A stretch of 64,000 nucleotides of DNA from an uncultured Lachnospiraceae bacterium (GCA_910589195.1 CAJUTC010000007.1:41298-105297); one strand, 5' to 3'; counted from the first letter of the stretch, positions 1 to 8,188 are shown. Notes: generated by a model not told the origin, from the sequence alone. Program-made: numbers and translations.

Positions 1-1
1 T

Positions 2-370
2 GCGGGCAGCCAGTCCAGCACTTTGATTATCCGCGGAATGGCAGTAAATGAAATCCAGTTAAGTGATGTGCTTTACGTATTGTGGAAAGAGCTTCGGGTA
101 GGGGTTTTGGTAGGTCTTGCCCTTGGAGCTGTAAATTTTATCCAGTTAAGTGTCCGCTATCCGGGGCAGGAAATGGTCTGCTTTACTGTGGTGGCAAGCC
201 TTTTAATTACAATCGTGATAGCCAAAATCATGGGAGGTCTTCTTCCTATGGCAGCTAAGAGCCTGAAGCTGGATCCGGCTATCATGGCAGCGCCATTAAT
301 TACTACCATTGTAGATGCCGCCGGCCTTATGATCTACTTTTGGCTGGCAGTGAAACTTCTTCATTTATAA
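2..370 (+). CDS. mgtE: Magnesium transporter MgtE, C-terminal part (5' end cut by the window)
   Basis: The frame is open from the first bases of the window and ends at TAA 368-370, giving about 122 residues of the C-terminal membrane domain of an MgtE magnesium channel. It reads AGSQSSTLIIRGMA, then hydrophobic segments separated by a short loop, and ends with a stretch around PAIMAAPLITTIVDAAG. In the MgtE family the aspartate of that last stretch lies in the ion pathway. The cytoplasmic N and CBS domains would be upstream, outside the window. The methionine at position 23 is internal to the protein, not a start. I am confident of the family; whether the full gene is intact cannot be judged from here. 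Confidence 0.85.
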   Translation, partial: AGSQSSTLIIRGMAVNEIQLSDVLYVLWKELRVGVLVGLALGAVNFIQLSVRYPGQEMVCFTVVASLLITIVIAKIMGGLLPMAAKSLKLDPAIMAAPLITTIVDAAGLMIYFWLAVKLLHL

Positions 371-386
371 TTCATAGGAGTTTTCA

Positions 387-415
387 TTGTTTTTTTCAGA
401 ATTATGGTATAAGAT
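387..415 (+). promoter_or_regulatory. Possible promoter of gltX
   Basis: TTGTTT (387-392) and TAAGAT (410-415) are separated by 17 nt, an acceptable but weak SigA-type pair. It would give a leader of about 200 nt before gltX that holds two hairpins. Confidence 0.35.
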
Positions 416-483
416 AGATAGGATATTAGAAACATTTTATTTTTTTACAATGTTTTCGGTGCTGGTTTTAATTGTGCACGGAC

Positions 484-558
484 GAAGAAGCCGCTTTACA
501 AAAATCGCGCTTCTTCCAGGAAGGCTCATAAGTAAATGGCAAATTGTTTTGCCATTTA
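484..558 (+). other. Two hairpins in the gltX leader
   Basis: The first hairpin pairs GAAGAAGC (near 484) with GCTTCTTC (ending near 516) around a loop of about 17 nt. The second is a perfect 11-bp stem, 533-543 against 548-558, with a 4-nt loop. Neither is followed by a clear T-run, so they are not obvious terminators. A short ORF runs through them at 387-599, but it has no ribosome binding site and overlaps the start of gltX, so I do not treat it as a gene. I see no T-box sequence. Confidence 0.5.
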
Positions 559-621
559 TTCAGATTAAAGAAAACAGCGGCGCGATATCCGCTAATTAAA
601 AAATGTTTAGGAGATATGGGA

Positions 622-2070
622 ATGAAAGTAAGAACCAGATATGCGCCCAGCCCCACAGGGCGGATGCATGTAGGAAATTTAAGGACAGCACTATACGCGT
701 ATTTAATCGCAAAGCATGAGGGAGGGGATTTCCTTCTTCGAATCGAGGATACGGATCAGGAACGCTATGTGGAAGGCGCTACTGAAATTATTTACCACAC
801 CCTGGCAGAAACAGGCCTGATTCATGATGAGGGGCCGGATAAAGACGGAGGCTGCGGCCCTTATGTGCAAAGCGAAAGGCAGAAAGCCGGGATTTACCTG
901 GAATATGCAAAGCAATTGGTGGAAAAGGGAGAAGCATATTATTGCTTCTGCACAAAGGAGCGGCTGGAGAGCTTAAAGCATGAGGTCAATGGGGAAACGA
1001 TTATGAATTATGACAAACATTGCCTTCATTTATCCAAGGAAGAAGTAGAAGCCAACTTAAAGGCAGGCCTTCCCTATGTAATTCGGCAAAATAACCCTTC
1101 CCAGGGCACAACCACCTTCCACGATGAAATTTACGGGGATATTACAGTAGAAAATTCAGAATTGGATGATATGGTGTTAATAAAATCAGACGGATATCCC
1201 ACCTATAATTTTGCTAATGTAGTGGACGACCATCTGATGGGAATTACCCATGTAGTAAGAGGAAATGAGTATTTGTCCTCTTCCCCTAAATATAACCGGT
1301 TATATGAGGCATTTGGCTGGCAGGTTCCCGTTTATGTTCACTGCCCGCTGATTACCAATGAAGAGCACCAAAAGCTAAGTAAACGCAGCGGCCATTCCTC
1401 CTATGAGGATTTGATTGAACAAGGCTTTTTAACGGAAGCTGTGGTAAACTATGTGGCTTTGCTGGGCTGGTCGCCGGAAGGAACCGATGAAATTTTTTCT
1501 CTGGATGATATGGTGAAGGAATTTGATTACCGCCGTATGAGTAAATCCCCGGCTGTTTTTGATATGACAAAGCTTAGATGGATGAATGGCGAGTACATGA
1601 AATCCATGGATTTTGAAGCTTTTTATGGGTTAGCCCTGCCTTATATAAAAGAAGTGATTAAAAAAGATTTGGACTTAAAAAAGATTGGGTCTATGGTGAA
1701 AACAAGGATCGAGGTATTTCCTGATATTTCGGGACATATTGACTTTTTTGAGGAAATGCCGGAATATGATGCGGCTATGTACCAGCATAAAAAGATGAAA
1801 TCCACACAGGAAACATCCCTGCAGGTTCTTAAGGATGTGCTGCCGATTCTGGAACAACAAGAGGATTACAGCAATGACGCGCTGTATCAGGCGCTGACGC
1901 GATATGTGGAGGAGAAGGGCTGTAAGACTGGTTTTGTAATGTGGCCCATCCGCACAGCCGTGTCCGGAAAGCAGATGACGCCTGCCGGAGCCACAGAGAT
2001 TATGGAGGTCTTGGGCAAAGAGGAATCGTTAAAACGAATCCGGGCCGGGATTGAGAAATTATCAAAATAG
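622..2070 (+). CDS. gltX: Glutamate--tRNA ligase
   Basis: Class I aminoacyl-tRNA synthetase that charges tRNA(Glu), and possibly tRNA(Gln) in organisms using transamidation. Near the N terminus is PSPTGRMHVGN (residues 9-19), the HIGH-type motif. KLSKR (251-255) is the KMSKS-type loop. The 482-residue length fits bacterial GltX. A longer reading frame opens at 544, but AGGAG at 609-613 sits 8 nt before ATG 622, and MKVRTRYAPSP is a normal GltX N terminus, so I start there. Upstream is a structured leader of about 250 nt; downstream, 126 nt separate it from the helicase gene. Whether the enzyme is discriminating or non-discriminating cannot be read by eye. Confidence 0.95.
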   Translation: MKVRTRYAPSPTGRMHVGNLRTALYAYLIAKHEGGDFLLRIEDTDQERYVEGATEIIYHTLAETGLIHDEGPDKDGGCGPYVQSERQKAGIYLEYAKQLVEKGEAYYCFCTKERLESLKHEVNGETIMNYDKHCLHLSKEEVEANLKAGLPYVIRQNNPSQGTTTFHDEIYGDITVENSELDDMVLIKSDGYPTYNFANVVDDHLMGITHVVRGNEYLSSSPKYNRLYEAFGWQVPVYVHCPLITNEEHQKLSKRSGHSSYEDLIEQGFLTEAVVNYVALLGWSPEGTDEIFSLDDMVKEFDYRRMSKSPAVFDMTKLRWMNGEYMKSMDFEAFYGLALPYIKEVIKKDLDLKKIGSMVKTRIEVFPDISGHIDFFEEMPEYDAAMYQHKKMKSTQETSLQVLKDVLPILEQQEDYSNDALYQALTRYVEEKGCKTGFVMWPIRTAVSGKQMTPAGATEIMEVLGKEESLKRIRAGIEKLSK

Positions 2071-2196
2071 GATAGAACCTATGAAGTCAGCAGAATTATC
2101 ATAACAGGATAGGGAATCCGCAAAACCAGCAGAAACCATATCAAAAATAGAGAGGAAACCGCAAAGAAAGGAAGCGGTTTCCAAAGAGGGAAACAG

Positions 2197-4077
2197 ATGC
2201 CATTTAATGAAGCGCAGTCCATGGCGGTACGTCATAATAAAGGGCCGATGATGGTATTGGCAGGGCCGGGATCCGGAAAAACAACGGTGATTGTGGGACG
2301 CATTCAAAACCTGGTGGAGAAACGGGGGGTGAATCCGTCCAATATCCTGGTTATTACCTTTACAAAGGCGGCTGCTAAGGAAATGGAAGAGCGGTATTTG
2401 GCTTTGGAACAGGAATCTTCGGGTGGAAGGGTCAGTTTTGGCACCTTCCATTCCGTATTTTTCCGTGTCTTAAAGCTGGCGTACCAGTATGACGGGGCAA
2501 ACATTGTAAGAGAGGAACAAAAAGTCCAGTTTATCCGTGAGGAGATGGGGAAGCTTTCTCTGGATGTGGAAGACGAAAAGGAATTTATCCATTCTATTTT
2601 AGGCGAAATCAGCGCGGTAAAGGGGGAAATGATCCCCTTAGATCACTATTACTCAAAAAATTGTTCGGAAGAGATTTTCAAGTCATTATATAAAAGCTAT
2701 GAAGAGCAGATGCGTCGGCAGGGGTTATTGGATTTTGACGATATGCTGGTAATGTGCTGCCAGCTTTTTCGGGAGCGGAAGGATATTTTGTCTGCATGGC
2801 AAAGGAAATACCAGTACATACTGATTGATGAGTTTCAGGATATTAACCGGATTCAATATGAGGTGGTTCGCATGATGGCGCTTCCAGAGAATAATTTATT
2901 TATCGTGGGGGATGACGACCAGTCTATTTACCGGTTCCGAGGCGCGAAACCAGAACTGATGCTAGGATTTATGAAGGATTATCCCCAGGCAAAACAGATC
3001 CTTCTGGATATGAATTACCGTTCCACGCCCCAGATTGTAAACCGGGCAGGGCTGCTGATTCAGCATAATAAAACCCGTTTTCCGAAAGCGATCCGGGCTG
3101 TAAAGGGGAACGGGAAACCAGTTATTACAAATGTGTTCCAGAACGGGACGCTGGAGGTAGTGGCGATTTGCGAAGAAATCAGGGATTACCTCCGGGCAGG
3201 CATTCCTTTTGAAGAAATTGCTGTGCTGTTTCGGACGAATCAGGGCCCCAGGCTTTTAGTAGAAAAGATGATGGAATATAATATCCCCTTTCAAATCCGG
3301 GATGTGCTTCCCAATATTTACGATCATTGGATTGCGAAAAACTTGTTGGATTATATTATGGTTTCCAGAGGGCATACGGAGCGTGCCAGGGTGCTGTCGA
3401 TTATAAATCGGCCCAAACGGTATATAAGCCGGGATGCCCTGGAAGGGGAACTGATTTACTGGGATCGGGTGAAAGCGTTTTATCAGGACAAGGGATGGAT
3501 AGTGGAGCGGATTGAAGATTTGGAACACCATTTGCTTCAAATCCGGAAGATGGCACCCGGGGCGGCAATTAACTATATCCGGAAAGCAATGGGATATAAT
3601 GATTATTTAACAGAGTGCGCCAAGTTCAGACGGATGAAGCCAGAGGAGCTGTTTGAGATCGCAGATCAGATTCAGGAAAGCGGGGCAGAGTATCAAACCT
3701 GTGAAGAATGGTTCCACCATATCCTTCAGTATAAGGAACAGCTTAGCCAACAGGCAAAAGATAGGAACCAAAAGCGGGAAGGGGTATCCCTGATGACCAT
3801 GCACAGTTCAAAAGGCCTGGAATTTCGTGTCGTTTATATCCTGGATGCCAACGAAGGCGTTACGCCCCACCACAAAGCCTTTTTAGACGTTGATATGGAA
3901 GAAGAGCGGCGCATGTTTTATGTGGCTATGACCAGGGCAAAAGAACGGCTCCATGTGTATTATGTAAAGGAGCGATATCATAAAAAGCAGGAAGTTTCCC
4001 GATTTGTCAGGGAGTATCTGGGAAGAGAAGATGGGCAGAGGAAAAAGGAAGGTGGCCTGTGGAAGAAAAGGATTTAG
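2197..4077 (+). CDS. UvrD/PcrA-family ATP-dependent DNA helicase
   Basis: Superfamily 1A 3'-5' helicase of 626 residues. AGPGSGKTT (Walker A, K28), VITFTKAAAKEM, a DEFQD Walker B with D211-E212, VGDDDQSIYRFRGA and MTMHSSKGLEF are all present in order, followed by the late motif VAMTRAK near the C terminus. It is shorter than typical PcrA (about 720-740) and ends shortly after the last helicase motif, so it lacks the long C-terminal extension that binds RNA polymerase in PcrA. I therefore prefer UvrD/REP-like helicase over pcrA itself. Its end overlaps the next gene by 19 bp, which suggests translational coupling. The likely role is DNA repair or replication restart, but the exact role is not shown by the sequence. 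Confidence 0.88.
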   Translation: MPFNEAQSMAVRHNKGPMMVLAGPGSGKTTVIVGRIQNLVEKRGVNPSNILVITFTKAAAKEMEERYLALEQESSGGRVSFGTFHSVFFRVLKLAYQYDGANIVREEQKVQFIREEMGKLSLDVEDEKEFIHSILGEISAVKGEMIPLDHYYSKNCSEEIFKSLYKSYEEQMRRQGLLDFDDMLVMCCQLFRERKDILSAWQRKYQYILIDEFQDINRIQYEVVRMMALPENNLFIVGDDDQSIYRFRGAKPELMLGFMKDYPQAKQILLDMNYRSTPQIVNRAGLLIQHNKTRFPKAIRAVKGNGKPVITNVFQNGTLEVVAICEEIRDYLRAGIPFEEIAVLFRTNQGPRLLVEKMMEYNIPFQIRDVLPNIYDHWIAKNLLDYIMVSRGHTERARVLSIINRPKRYISRDALEGELIYWDRVKAFYQDKGWIVERIEDLEHHLLQIRKMAPGAAINYIRKAMGYNDYLTECAKFRRMKPEELFEIADQIQESGAEYQTCEEWFHHILQYKEQLSQQAKDRNQKREGVSLMTMHSSKGLEFRVVYILDANEGVTPHHKAFLDVDMEEERRMFYVAMTRAKERLHVYYVKERYHKKQEVSRFVREYLGREDGQRKKEGGLWKKRI

Positions 4078-4595
4078 GACGGATTCATATTTATTGCGGG
4101 AACGGAAAAGGAAAAACCACGGCAGCCTTAGGCTTAGGGATCCGGGCGGCAGGCAGGGGGAAACAGGTCGTAATAGCCCGCTTTTTAAAAACAGAAAACT
4201 CAGGAGAGGTGTTTACCCTGCGACAGATCCCAGGGGTCCAAGTGCTGCCCTGTGAGAAAAGCTTTGGATTTACATTTCAAATGACACAAGAGGCAAAGAG
4301 AAAGGCAGCTTACTATTACAGCCAGATGTTTGAGCATGCGGTTGAAATAGCAGAAAAGAGGAAAGGGGATATGCTGATCCTGGATGAAATCTTAGCTGCC
4401 TGCCAGGAAGGGTTTGTGGCGAAAGAAAGGCTGGAAGCTTTTTTAAAGACTAAAAAGAAAAATCTGGAAGTAATCATAACCGGGCGCGGCCCATGGAATG
4501 CAGTTTTGGAACTGGCTGACTATGTGACAGAAATGAAGCAAATCCGCCATCCCTATGAGAAAGGAGTTTTGGCTCGGGAAGGGATTGAGTATTAA
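4059..4595 (+). CDS. cobO: Cob(I)yrinic acid a,c-diamide adenosyltransferase (CobO/BtuR family)
   Basis: P-loop ATP:corrinoid adenosyltransferase of 178 residues that would attach the adenosyl group to reduced corrinoids. The glycine-rich loop CGNGKGKTT lies at residues 13-21, and the Walker B-like LILDEI is in the middle. I start at GTG 4059, which has AAGGAAGG a few bases upstream and lies inside the end of the helicase gene. No other cobalamin gene is in the window, so it more likely serves corrinoid salvage than a local de novo pathway. CobO and BtuR cannot be told apart here. Confidence 0.88.
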   Translation: MEEKDLGRIHIYCGNGKGKTTAALGLGIRAAGRGKQVVIARFLKTENSGEVFTLRQIPGVQVLPCEKSFGFTFQMTQEAKRKAAYYYSQMFEHAVEIAEKRKGDMLILDEILAACQEGFVAKERLEAFLKTKKKNLEVIITGRGPWNAVLELADYVTEMKQIRHPYEKGVLAREGIEY

Positions 4596-4744
4596 AAATC
4601 ACGGAAACAGCTTGCTTTTTACTGTATAATTTGGTAAAGTTATTGGGAATCACGGAGGCTTAGGCTGTGCCAGAGAATTGGGGAATGAATGCTCAGGCAG
4701 GCTTTACAATGGTAAGGAATGAATTTTCCCAGGAGGATAAAGGA

Positions 4745-5092
4745 ATGAAGGAAAATCAAAAATTCAACTGCAATTTAGGAGAGAGTGGTGAGGAGCCAGA
4801 GGAAACTACCGTTACGCTTACCCTGGACGACGATACTACCCTGGAATGCGTTGTAATCAATATCTTTCAGGCTGGGGATCGGGAGTACATTGCGCTGCTT
4901 CCCATGGAAGGGCCGGCGTCGGAAGAGGGCGAGGTCTACTTATATCGGTATTCGGAGGATGAAAGCGGACAGCCCAATCTGGAAAATATTGAGGATGACG
5001 ACGAATTCGAACTGGTGTCAGACGCATTCGATGAAATGTTAGACGCTGCCGAATATGATGAAATTGTAAATGAAGAGGAGCTGGACTCCTGA
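4745..5092 (+). CDS. DUF1292 family protein
   Basis: Small acidic protein of 115 residues. It has the DUF1292 core (TVTLTLDDDTTLECVVINIF, then YIALLP and VYLYRY) and a very acidic C-terminal half. The family is common in Firmicutes and its role is unknown. The frame is open from 4667, but AGGAGG at 4731-4736 sits 8 nt before ATG 4745, which decides the start. A TATAAT at 4625-4630 lies upstream with no convincing -35 box. The gene converges on ychF, with a shared hairpin terminator between them. Confidence 0.85.
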   Translation: MKENQKFNCNLGESGEEPEETTVTLTLDDDTTLECVVINIFQAGDREYIALLPMEGPASEEGEVYLYRYSEDESGQPNLENIEDDDEFELVSDAFDEMLDAAEYDEIVNEEELDS

Positions 5093-5161
5093 AATCCTTT
5101 TTCGGCGTTTTTATGCTTGTGTCCATAAAGACTGGACAATGAATTGAGAAATATGGAAAAA

Positions 5162-5219
5162 GAAAGTCCCTGCTGGAAACCAATAACAGGAATCCGATTG
5201 GTTTTGGCAGGGACTTTTC
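5162..5219. terminator. Bidirectional terminator between the DUF1292 gene and ychF
   Basis: Long imperfect hairpin: AAAGTCCCTGC (5163-5173) pairs with GCAGGGACTTT (5207-5217), extended inward by AAACCAAT against ATTGGTTT. A-rich and T-rich flanks on the two sides let it work for both converging genes. Confidence 0.7.
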
Positions 5220-5278
5220 TGTTTCTGATATATTTGCGGGTTTGAAAAGGTAAGCTGCTGACAGTAATGTTTTTATGT

Positions 5279-6376
5279 TTACACATTAAACCGGAATAAA
5301 ATCACATCTCCGTCCTTTACCACATAATCTTTGCCTTCCAGCCTTACCAGCCCCTTTTCTTTGGCAGCCGAATAGGTTTTACAGTCCAGCAGATCCTGGT
5401 AGTTTACGACTTCTGCCCGGATAAAACCACGCTCAAAGTCAGAGTGGATTTTTCCGGCGGCCTGTGGTGCCTTTGTACCAACTTTAATGGTCCATGCCCG
5501 GGTTTCGGTTACTCCGGCAGTCAGATAACTAATCAATCCCAAAAGCCGATAGCTGGCGGCAATCAGTTTGTCTAAGCCAGACTCCTTTAATCCCAGCTCT
5601 TCCAGGAACATAGTTTTTTCATCCTCATCCAGCTCTGCAATTTCCTGCTCAATCTGGGCGCAGATAACAAATACCTCCGAATGGTTTTGTGCCGCGAAAT
5701 CCCGCACCTGCTGCACGTAACCATTGGAAGTGCCGTCATCTGCCAAATCTTCTTCCCCAGCGTTTGCCGCGAAAATCACCGGCTTCCAGGTAAGAAGGTT
5801 TAAGGATTCCACGAAAGCCAGTTCATCCGGATCCGCGATTTCCATACTTCTTGCTAGGTTCCCATTTTCCAGATGCTCTTTCACGGTCTTTAAAAGGGTT
5901 ACTTCTTTTGCTAACTCTTTATTATTAAAGGCTCCTTTCGCAGTTTTGGAAATCCGGCGTTCCAGAATTTCAATATCGGAAAAAATCAGTTCCAGGTTAA
6001 TGGTTTCAATATCACGCATGGGATCAACGTTTCCGTCCACATGGATCACATTTCCATCATCAAAGCAGCGGACTACATGGATGATGGCATCCACTTCACG
6101 GATATTGGAAAGGAACTGGTTACCTAAGCCTTCTCCTTTAGAGGCGCCCTTTACCAGACCCGCAATATCCACAAATTCAATTACAGCAGGCGTAATTTTT
6201 TCCGAATCGTACAAGCTGGCCAGCTGCTTCAGCCTTGGATCCGGCACTGCCACTACCCCGATATTGGGATCAATAGTGCAAAACGGATAATTGGCAGATT
6301 CAGCCCCTGCCTTTGTCAAAGAATTAAAAAGCGTGCTTTTTCCCACATTGGGTAATCCTACAATACCTAATTTCAT
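5279..6376 (-). CDS. ychF: Redox-regulated ATPase YchF (Obg-like family)
   Basis: Cytoplasmic P-loop NTPase of 365 residues, the usual YchF length. GLPNVGKST (7-15) is the G1 loop, NYPFCTIDPN the switch I region and FVDIAGLVKGAS the G3 region. The C-terminal TGS-like domain ends with GDVILFRFNV. Members prefer ATP to GTP and associate with ribosomes, with reported links to oxidative stress. The minus-strand start is ATG at 6374-6376, preceded by AAAGGGATAAC. It is transcribed alone and converges on the DUF1292 gene. Confidence 0.95.
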   Translation of the reverse strand: MKLGIVGLPNVGKSTLFNSLTKAGAESANYPFCTIDPNIGVVAVPDPRLKQLASLYDSEKITPAVIEFVDIAGLVKGASKGEGLGNQFLSNIREVDAIIHVVRCFDDGNVIHVDGNVDPMRDIETINLELIFSDIEILERRISKTAKGAFNNKELAKEVTLLKTVKEHLENGNLARSMEIADPDELAFVESLNLLTWKPVIFAANAGEEDLADDGTSNGYVQQVRDFAAQNHSEVFVICAQIEQEIAELDEDEKTMFLEELGLKESGLDKLIAASYRLLGLISYLTAGVTETRAWTIKVGTKAPQAAGKIHSDFERGFIRAEVVNYQDLLDCKTYSAAKEKGLVRLEGKDYVVKDGDVILFRFNV

Positions 6377-6505
6377 GATTGTTATCCCTTTCTGTTATAA
6401 AGTTTAAATGGATCTGGTAACCCCTTTTTCTTGCAACGTACGCTGAAACGTTTCGGAAAACCTTTGCGCGCCTGTATCCGGGCGTATTGCCTGGCATTAT
6501 TATAA

Positions 6506-6611
6506 ATGAAAGGGGGTTGGCGCCCCTCCCAAAATGCGCGGAAAACGGGAATGGAAGATGTTGCTTTGCTGCTATGTTTCGCACAGCTTAACGCTCTGTT
6601 GCTAAACTTTC
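6506..6611. repeat. Dispersed intergenic repeat, copy 1
   Basis: About 106 bp that resemble 46920-47030 in order and sequence. Both copies begin AATGAAAGGGG, have a near-identical block of about 32 nt (6534-6566 here), then a TTTCGCxCAG segment, and end in ACTTTC. Within the block, GCGCGGAAAAC can pair with GTTTCGCAC, and the second copy keeps this pairing with different bases. No ORF or ribosome binding site fits it. The stretch 6377-6782 otherwise holds only a Spo0A-like box and the lgt promoter. Confidence 0.65.
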
Positions 6612-6682
6612 CTAAATAGACTCAGCTAATAGAATAACACATCTTTTCGTGAATGAAAAGCAGAAAGATAGATTTCCTTTTA

Positions 6683-6691
6683 TTGTCGAAA
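6683..6691 (+). promoter_or_regulatory. Spo0A box candidate upstream of lgt-spo0E
   Basis: TTGTCGAAA matches the Spo0A binding consensus (TTTGTCRAA, extended by A). It lies about 30 nt upstream of the -35 box of the lgt promoter, a position suited to activation. The site is short, so a chance match is possible. Confidence 0.5.
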
Positions 6692-6719
6692 ACTTGTACA
6701 TCCTGTCAATCGAATTTCG

Positions 6720-6748
6720 TTGATTTTTCGGGAGATTAGGGTTAAAAT
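6720..6748 (+). promoter_or_regulatory. Promoter of lgt-spo0E
   Basis: TTGATT (6720-6725), a 17-nt spacer and TAAAAT (6743-6748), followed by a leader of about 28 nt that includes GGCGGAGAGGAG before ATG 6783. Confidence 0.7.
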
Positions 6749-6782
6749 GTAAGAAGCTCAAAGGCGGAGAGGAGTATTACAT

Positions 6783-7664
6783 ATGACATCGAGTGGAGCA
6801 GATATAAGCTTCGTTAATCTGGGGATTACGATTGGACATCTTCGGAATGATATCACAGTATTTGGTTTTCGGATTGCGTTTTATGGAATTATCATCGGAT
6901 GCGGAATGCTGGCTGGTATTTGGCTTGCCCAGAGGGATGCGAAAAGAAGGGGACAGGATCCGGAACTGTACCTGGATTTTGCGCTGTATGCGATTATATT
7001 CGCAATTATCGGAGCTAGGATGTACTACGTCTTATTTGAATGGGACGCATACAAAGAGGACCTGCTTCAAGTATTTAACCTGAGGGCTGGAGGATTGGCT
7101 ATTTACGGCGGGGTAATTGGCGCGGTGCTGACCCTGATTGTTTTTACCAGGATTCGGAAACAATCTTTCTTTTCTATGGCGGATACGGGTGTGCTGGGCC
7201 TGACATTAGGCCAGATTATAGGACGCTGGGGAAATTTTTTTAACTGTGAAGCATTTGGCGGTTATACGGAAAGCCTGTTAGCGATGCGAATTAAGAAAAC
7301 CCTTGTAAATCCGTCTATGATATCACAAGAGCTGCAAAATCATATTATTGAAGCGCAGGGCGTGGAATATATCCAGGTACACCCAACGTTTCTCTATGAG
7401 TCCCTTTGGAATCTGTGCCTTCTGATTTTTATGCTGTGGTACCGAAAACGAAAGAAATTTGACGGAGAGATGCTTTTCATTTATTTACTTGGCTACGGAT
7501 TAGGAAGAAGCTGGATTGAAGGCCTTCGAACGGATCAGCTTCTGCTTTTCCAAACTAATCTCCCGGTTTCCCAGTGCCTGTCTATTATTCTAGCGGTAGG
7601 CGCTGCCTGTCTCCTGATTTGGAAATATAAGCAATTAGGAAGTGGGAAAGAGGAAAGCATATGA
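6783..7664 (+). CDS. lgt: Prolipoprotein diacylglyceryl transferase
   Basis: Integral membrane enzyme that moves diacylglycerol from phosphatidylglycerol onto the lipobox cysteine of prelipoproteins. The Lgt signature begins at G147 with GRWGNFFNCEAFGG, and seven or so hydrophobic segments fill the 293 residues. HPTFLYESLWN and GLGRSWIEGLRTD, both conserved in the family, follow. It would modify the lipoproteins seen elsewhere in the window (DUF4349, the sugar-binding protein). Its stop codon overlaps the start of the Spo0E-like gene (ATGA), so the two are probably co-translated. Confidence 0.95.
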   Translation: MTSSGADISFVNLGITIGHLRNDITVFGFRIAFYGIIIGCGMLAGIWLAQRDAKRRGQDPELYLDFALYAIIFAIIGARMYYVLFEWDAYKEDLLQVFNLRAGGLAIYGGVIGAVLTLIVFTRIRKQSFFSMADTGVLGLTLGQIIGRWGNFFNCEAFGGYTESLLAMRIKKTLVNPSMISQELQNHIIEAQGVEYIQVHPTFLYESLWNLCLLIFMLWYRKRKKFDGEMLFIYLLGYGLGRSWIEGLRTDQLLLFQTNLPVSQCLSIILAVGAACLLIWKYKQLGSGKEESI

Positions 7665-7819
7665 AAAATCTATCAAAAAACGAATTAATTGAACAGATAG
7701 AATCAGCAAGAAAAGTACTAAATACCAGTATTGACGAAGGAGAAGACTATCAGCAGATTTATCAATACAGTGTAGAATTAGACAGTTTAATTGAACAGTA
7801 TATTATAGCAGGATTTTAA
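7661..7819 (+). CDS. Spo0E-like aspartyl-phosphate phosphatase
   Basis: A 52-residue protein, too short for many gene finders. It is a predicted two-helix protein with the Spo0E-family pattern S-x-x-L-D near the C terminus (SVELDSLIEQYI) and an N-terminal helix starting LSKNELIEQIESA. Spo0E proteins remove phosphate from Spo0A~P and so delay sporulation. The start ATG 7661-7663 overlaps the lgt stop, with AGAGGAAA just upstream, and a strong terminator follows. An upstream Spo0A-like box would make a negative feedback loop. I infer the family from the motif and length only. Confidence 0.82.
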   Translation: MKNLSKNELIEQIESARKVLNTSIDEGEDYQQIYQYSVELDSLIEQYIIAGF

Positions 7820-7875
7820 AAATAAAATGGAAAAACGGAGGAACTTATTTCCGCCGGCCTGCAAAAAATTGTGCG

Positions 7876-7899
7876 GGAGGGCAGCTGCCCTCCTTTTTT
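7876..7899 (+). terminator. Rho-independent terminator after spo0E
   Basis: GGAGGGC (7876-7882), loop AGCT, GCCCTCC (7887-7893), then a run of six T. It ends the lgt-spo0E transcript. Confidence 0.9.
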
Positions 7900-8113
7900 A
7901 ATTGAAAGGAAATGGCATCCTTAAACTGATTCCAGAGAATCAAGAATATTGTGGCGGAAAAAATTAATAGGAAAACGCATTTTTATACCGTTGCAGAATC
8001 ATAATATACCCATGGCAGGAGGCGATTTTAAATGGCCATATGCGGTTATATCACAGGGTATTTACAGCTAGGATCAAGGGGTTTGCCTTTTTAATCCTTT
8101 TGTGAAAAATTCC

Positions 8114-8142
8114 TTGCTATTTTGTGGTGAATGTAATAAAAT
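8114..8142 (+). promoter_or_regulatory. Promoter of the mraZ (dcw) operon
   Basis: TTGCTA (8114-8119), a 17-nt spacer and TAAAAT (8137-8142). Transcription would start about 8149, just before the MraZ sites. The rest of the 7820-8277 gap holds the terminator above and, at 8032-8094, a 20-codon ORF with an AGGAGG that I do not call. Confidence 0.65.
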
Positions 8143-8153
8143 GAATATACAGG

Positions 8154-8188
8154 TGGTGGAAAGTGGTAGAATGTGGGACAAAGGGGTA
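8154..8188 (+). promoter_or_regulatory. MraZ operator: four 10-nt-spaced repeats
   Basis: TGGTG (8154), TGGTA (8164), TGGGA (8174) and GGGTA (8184) recur with an exact 10-nt period. This is the TGGNN-plus-5-nt arrangement known for MraZ binding sites. They lie between the promoter and mraZ, as expected for autorepression. Confidence 0.8.

Noticed and set aside
387..599. 70-codon ORF between mgtE and gltX
   Set aside because: No ribosome binding site, overlaps the gltX leader hairpins, and its sequence looks non-coding.
8032..8094. 20-codon ORF with AGGAGG 9 nt upstream, before the mraZ promoter
   Set aside because: It is very short, resembles nothing I recognise, and has no promoter or link to mraZ; a chance ORF is likely.
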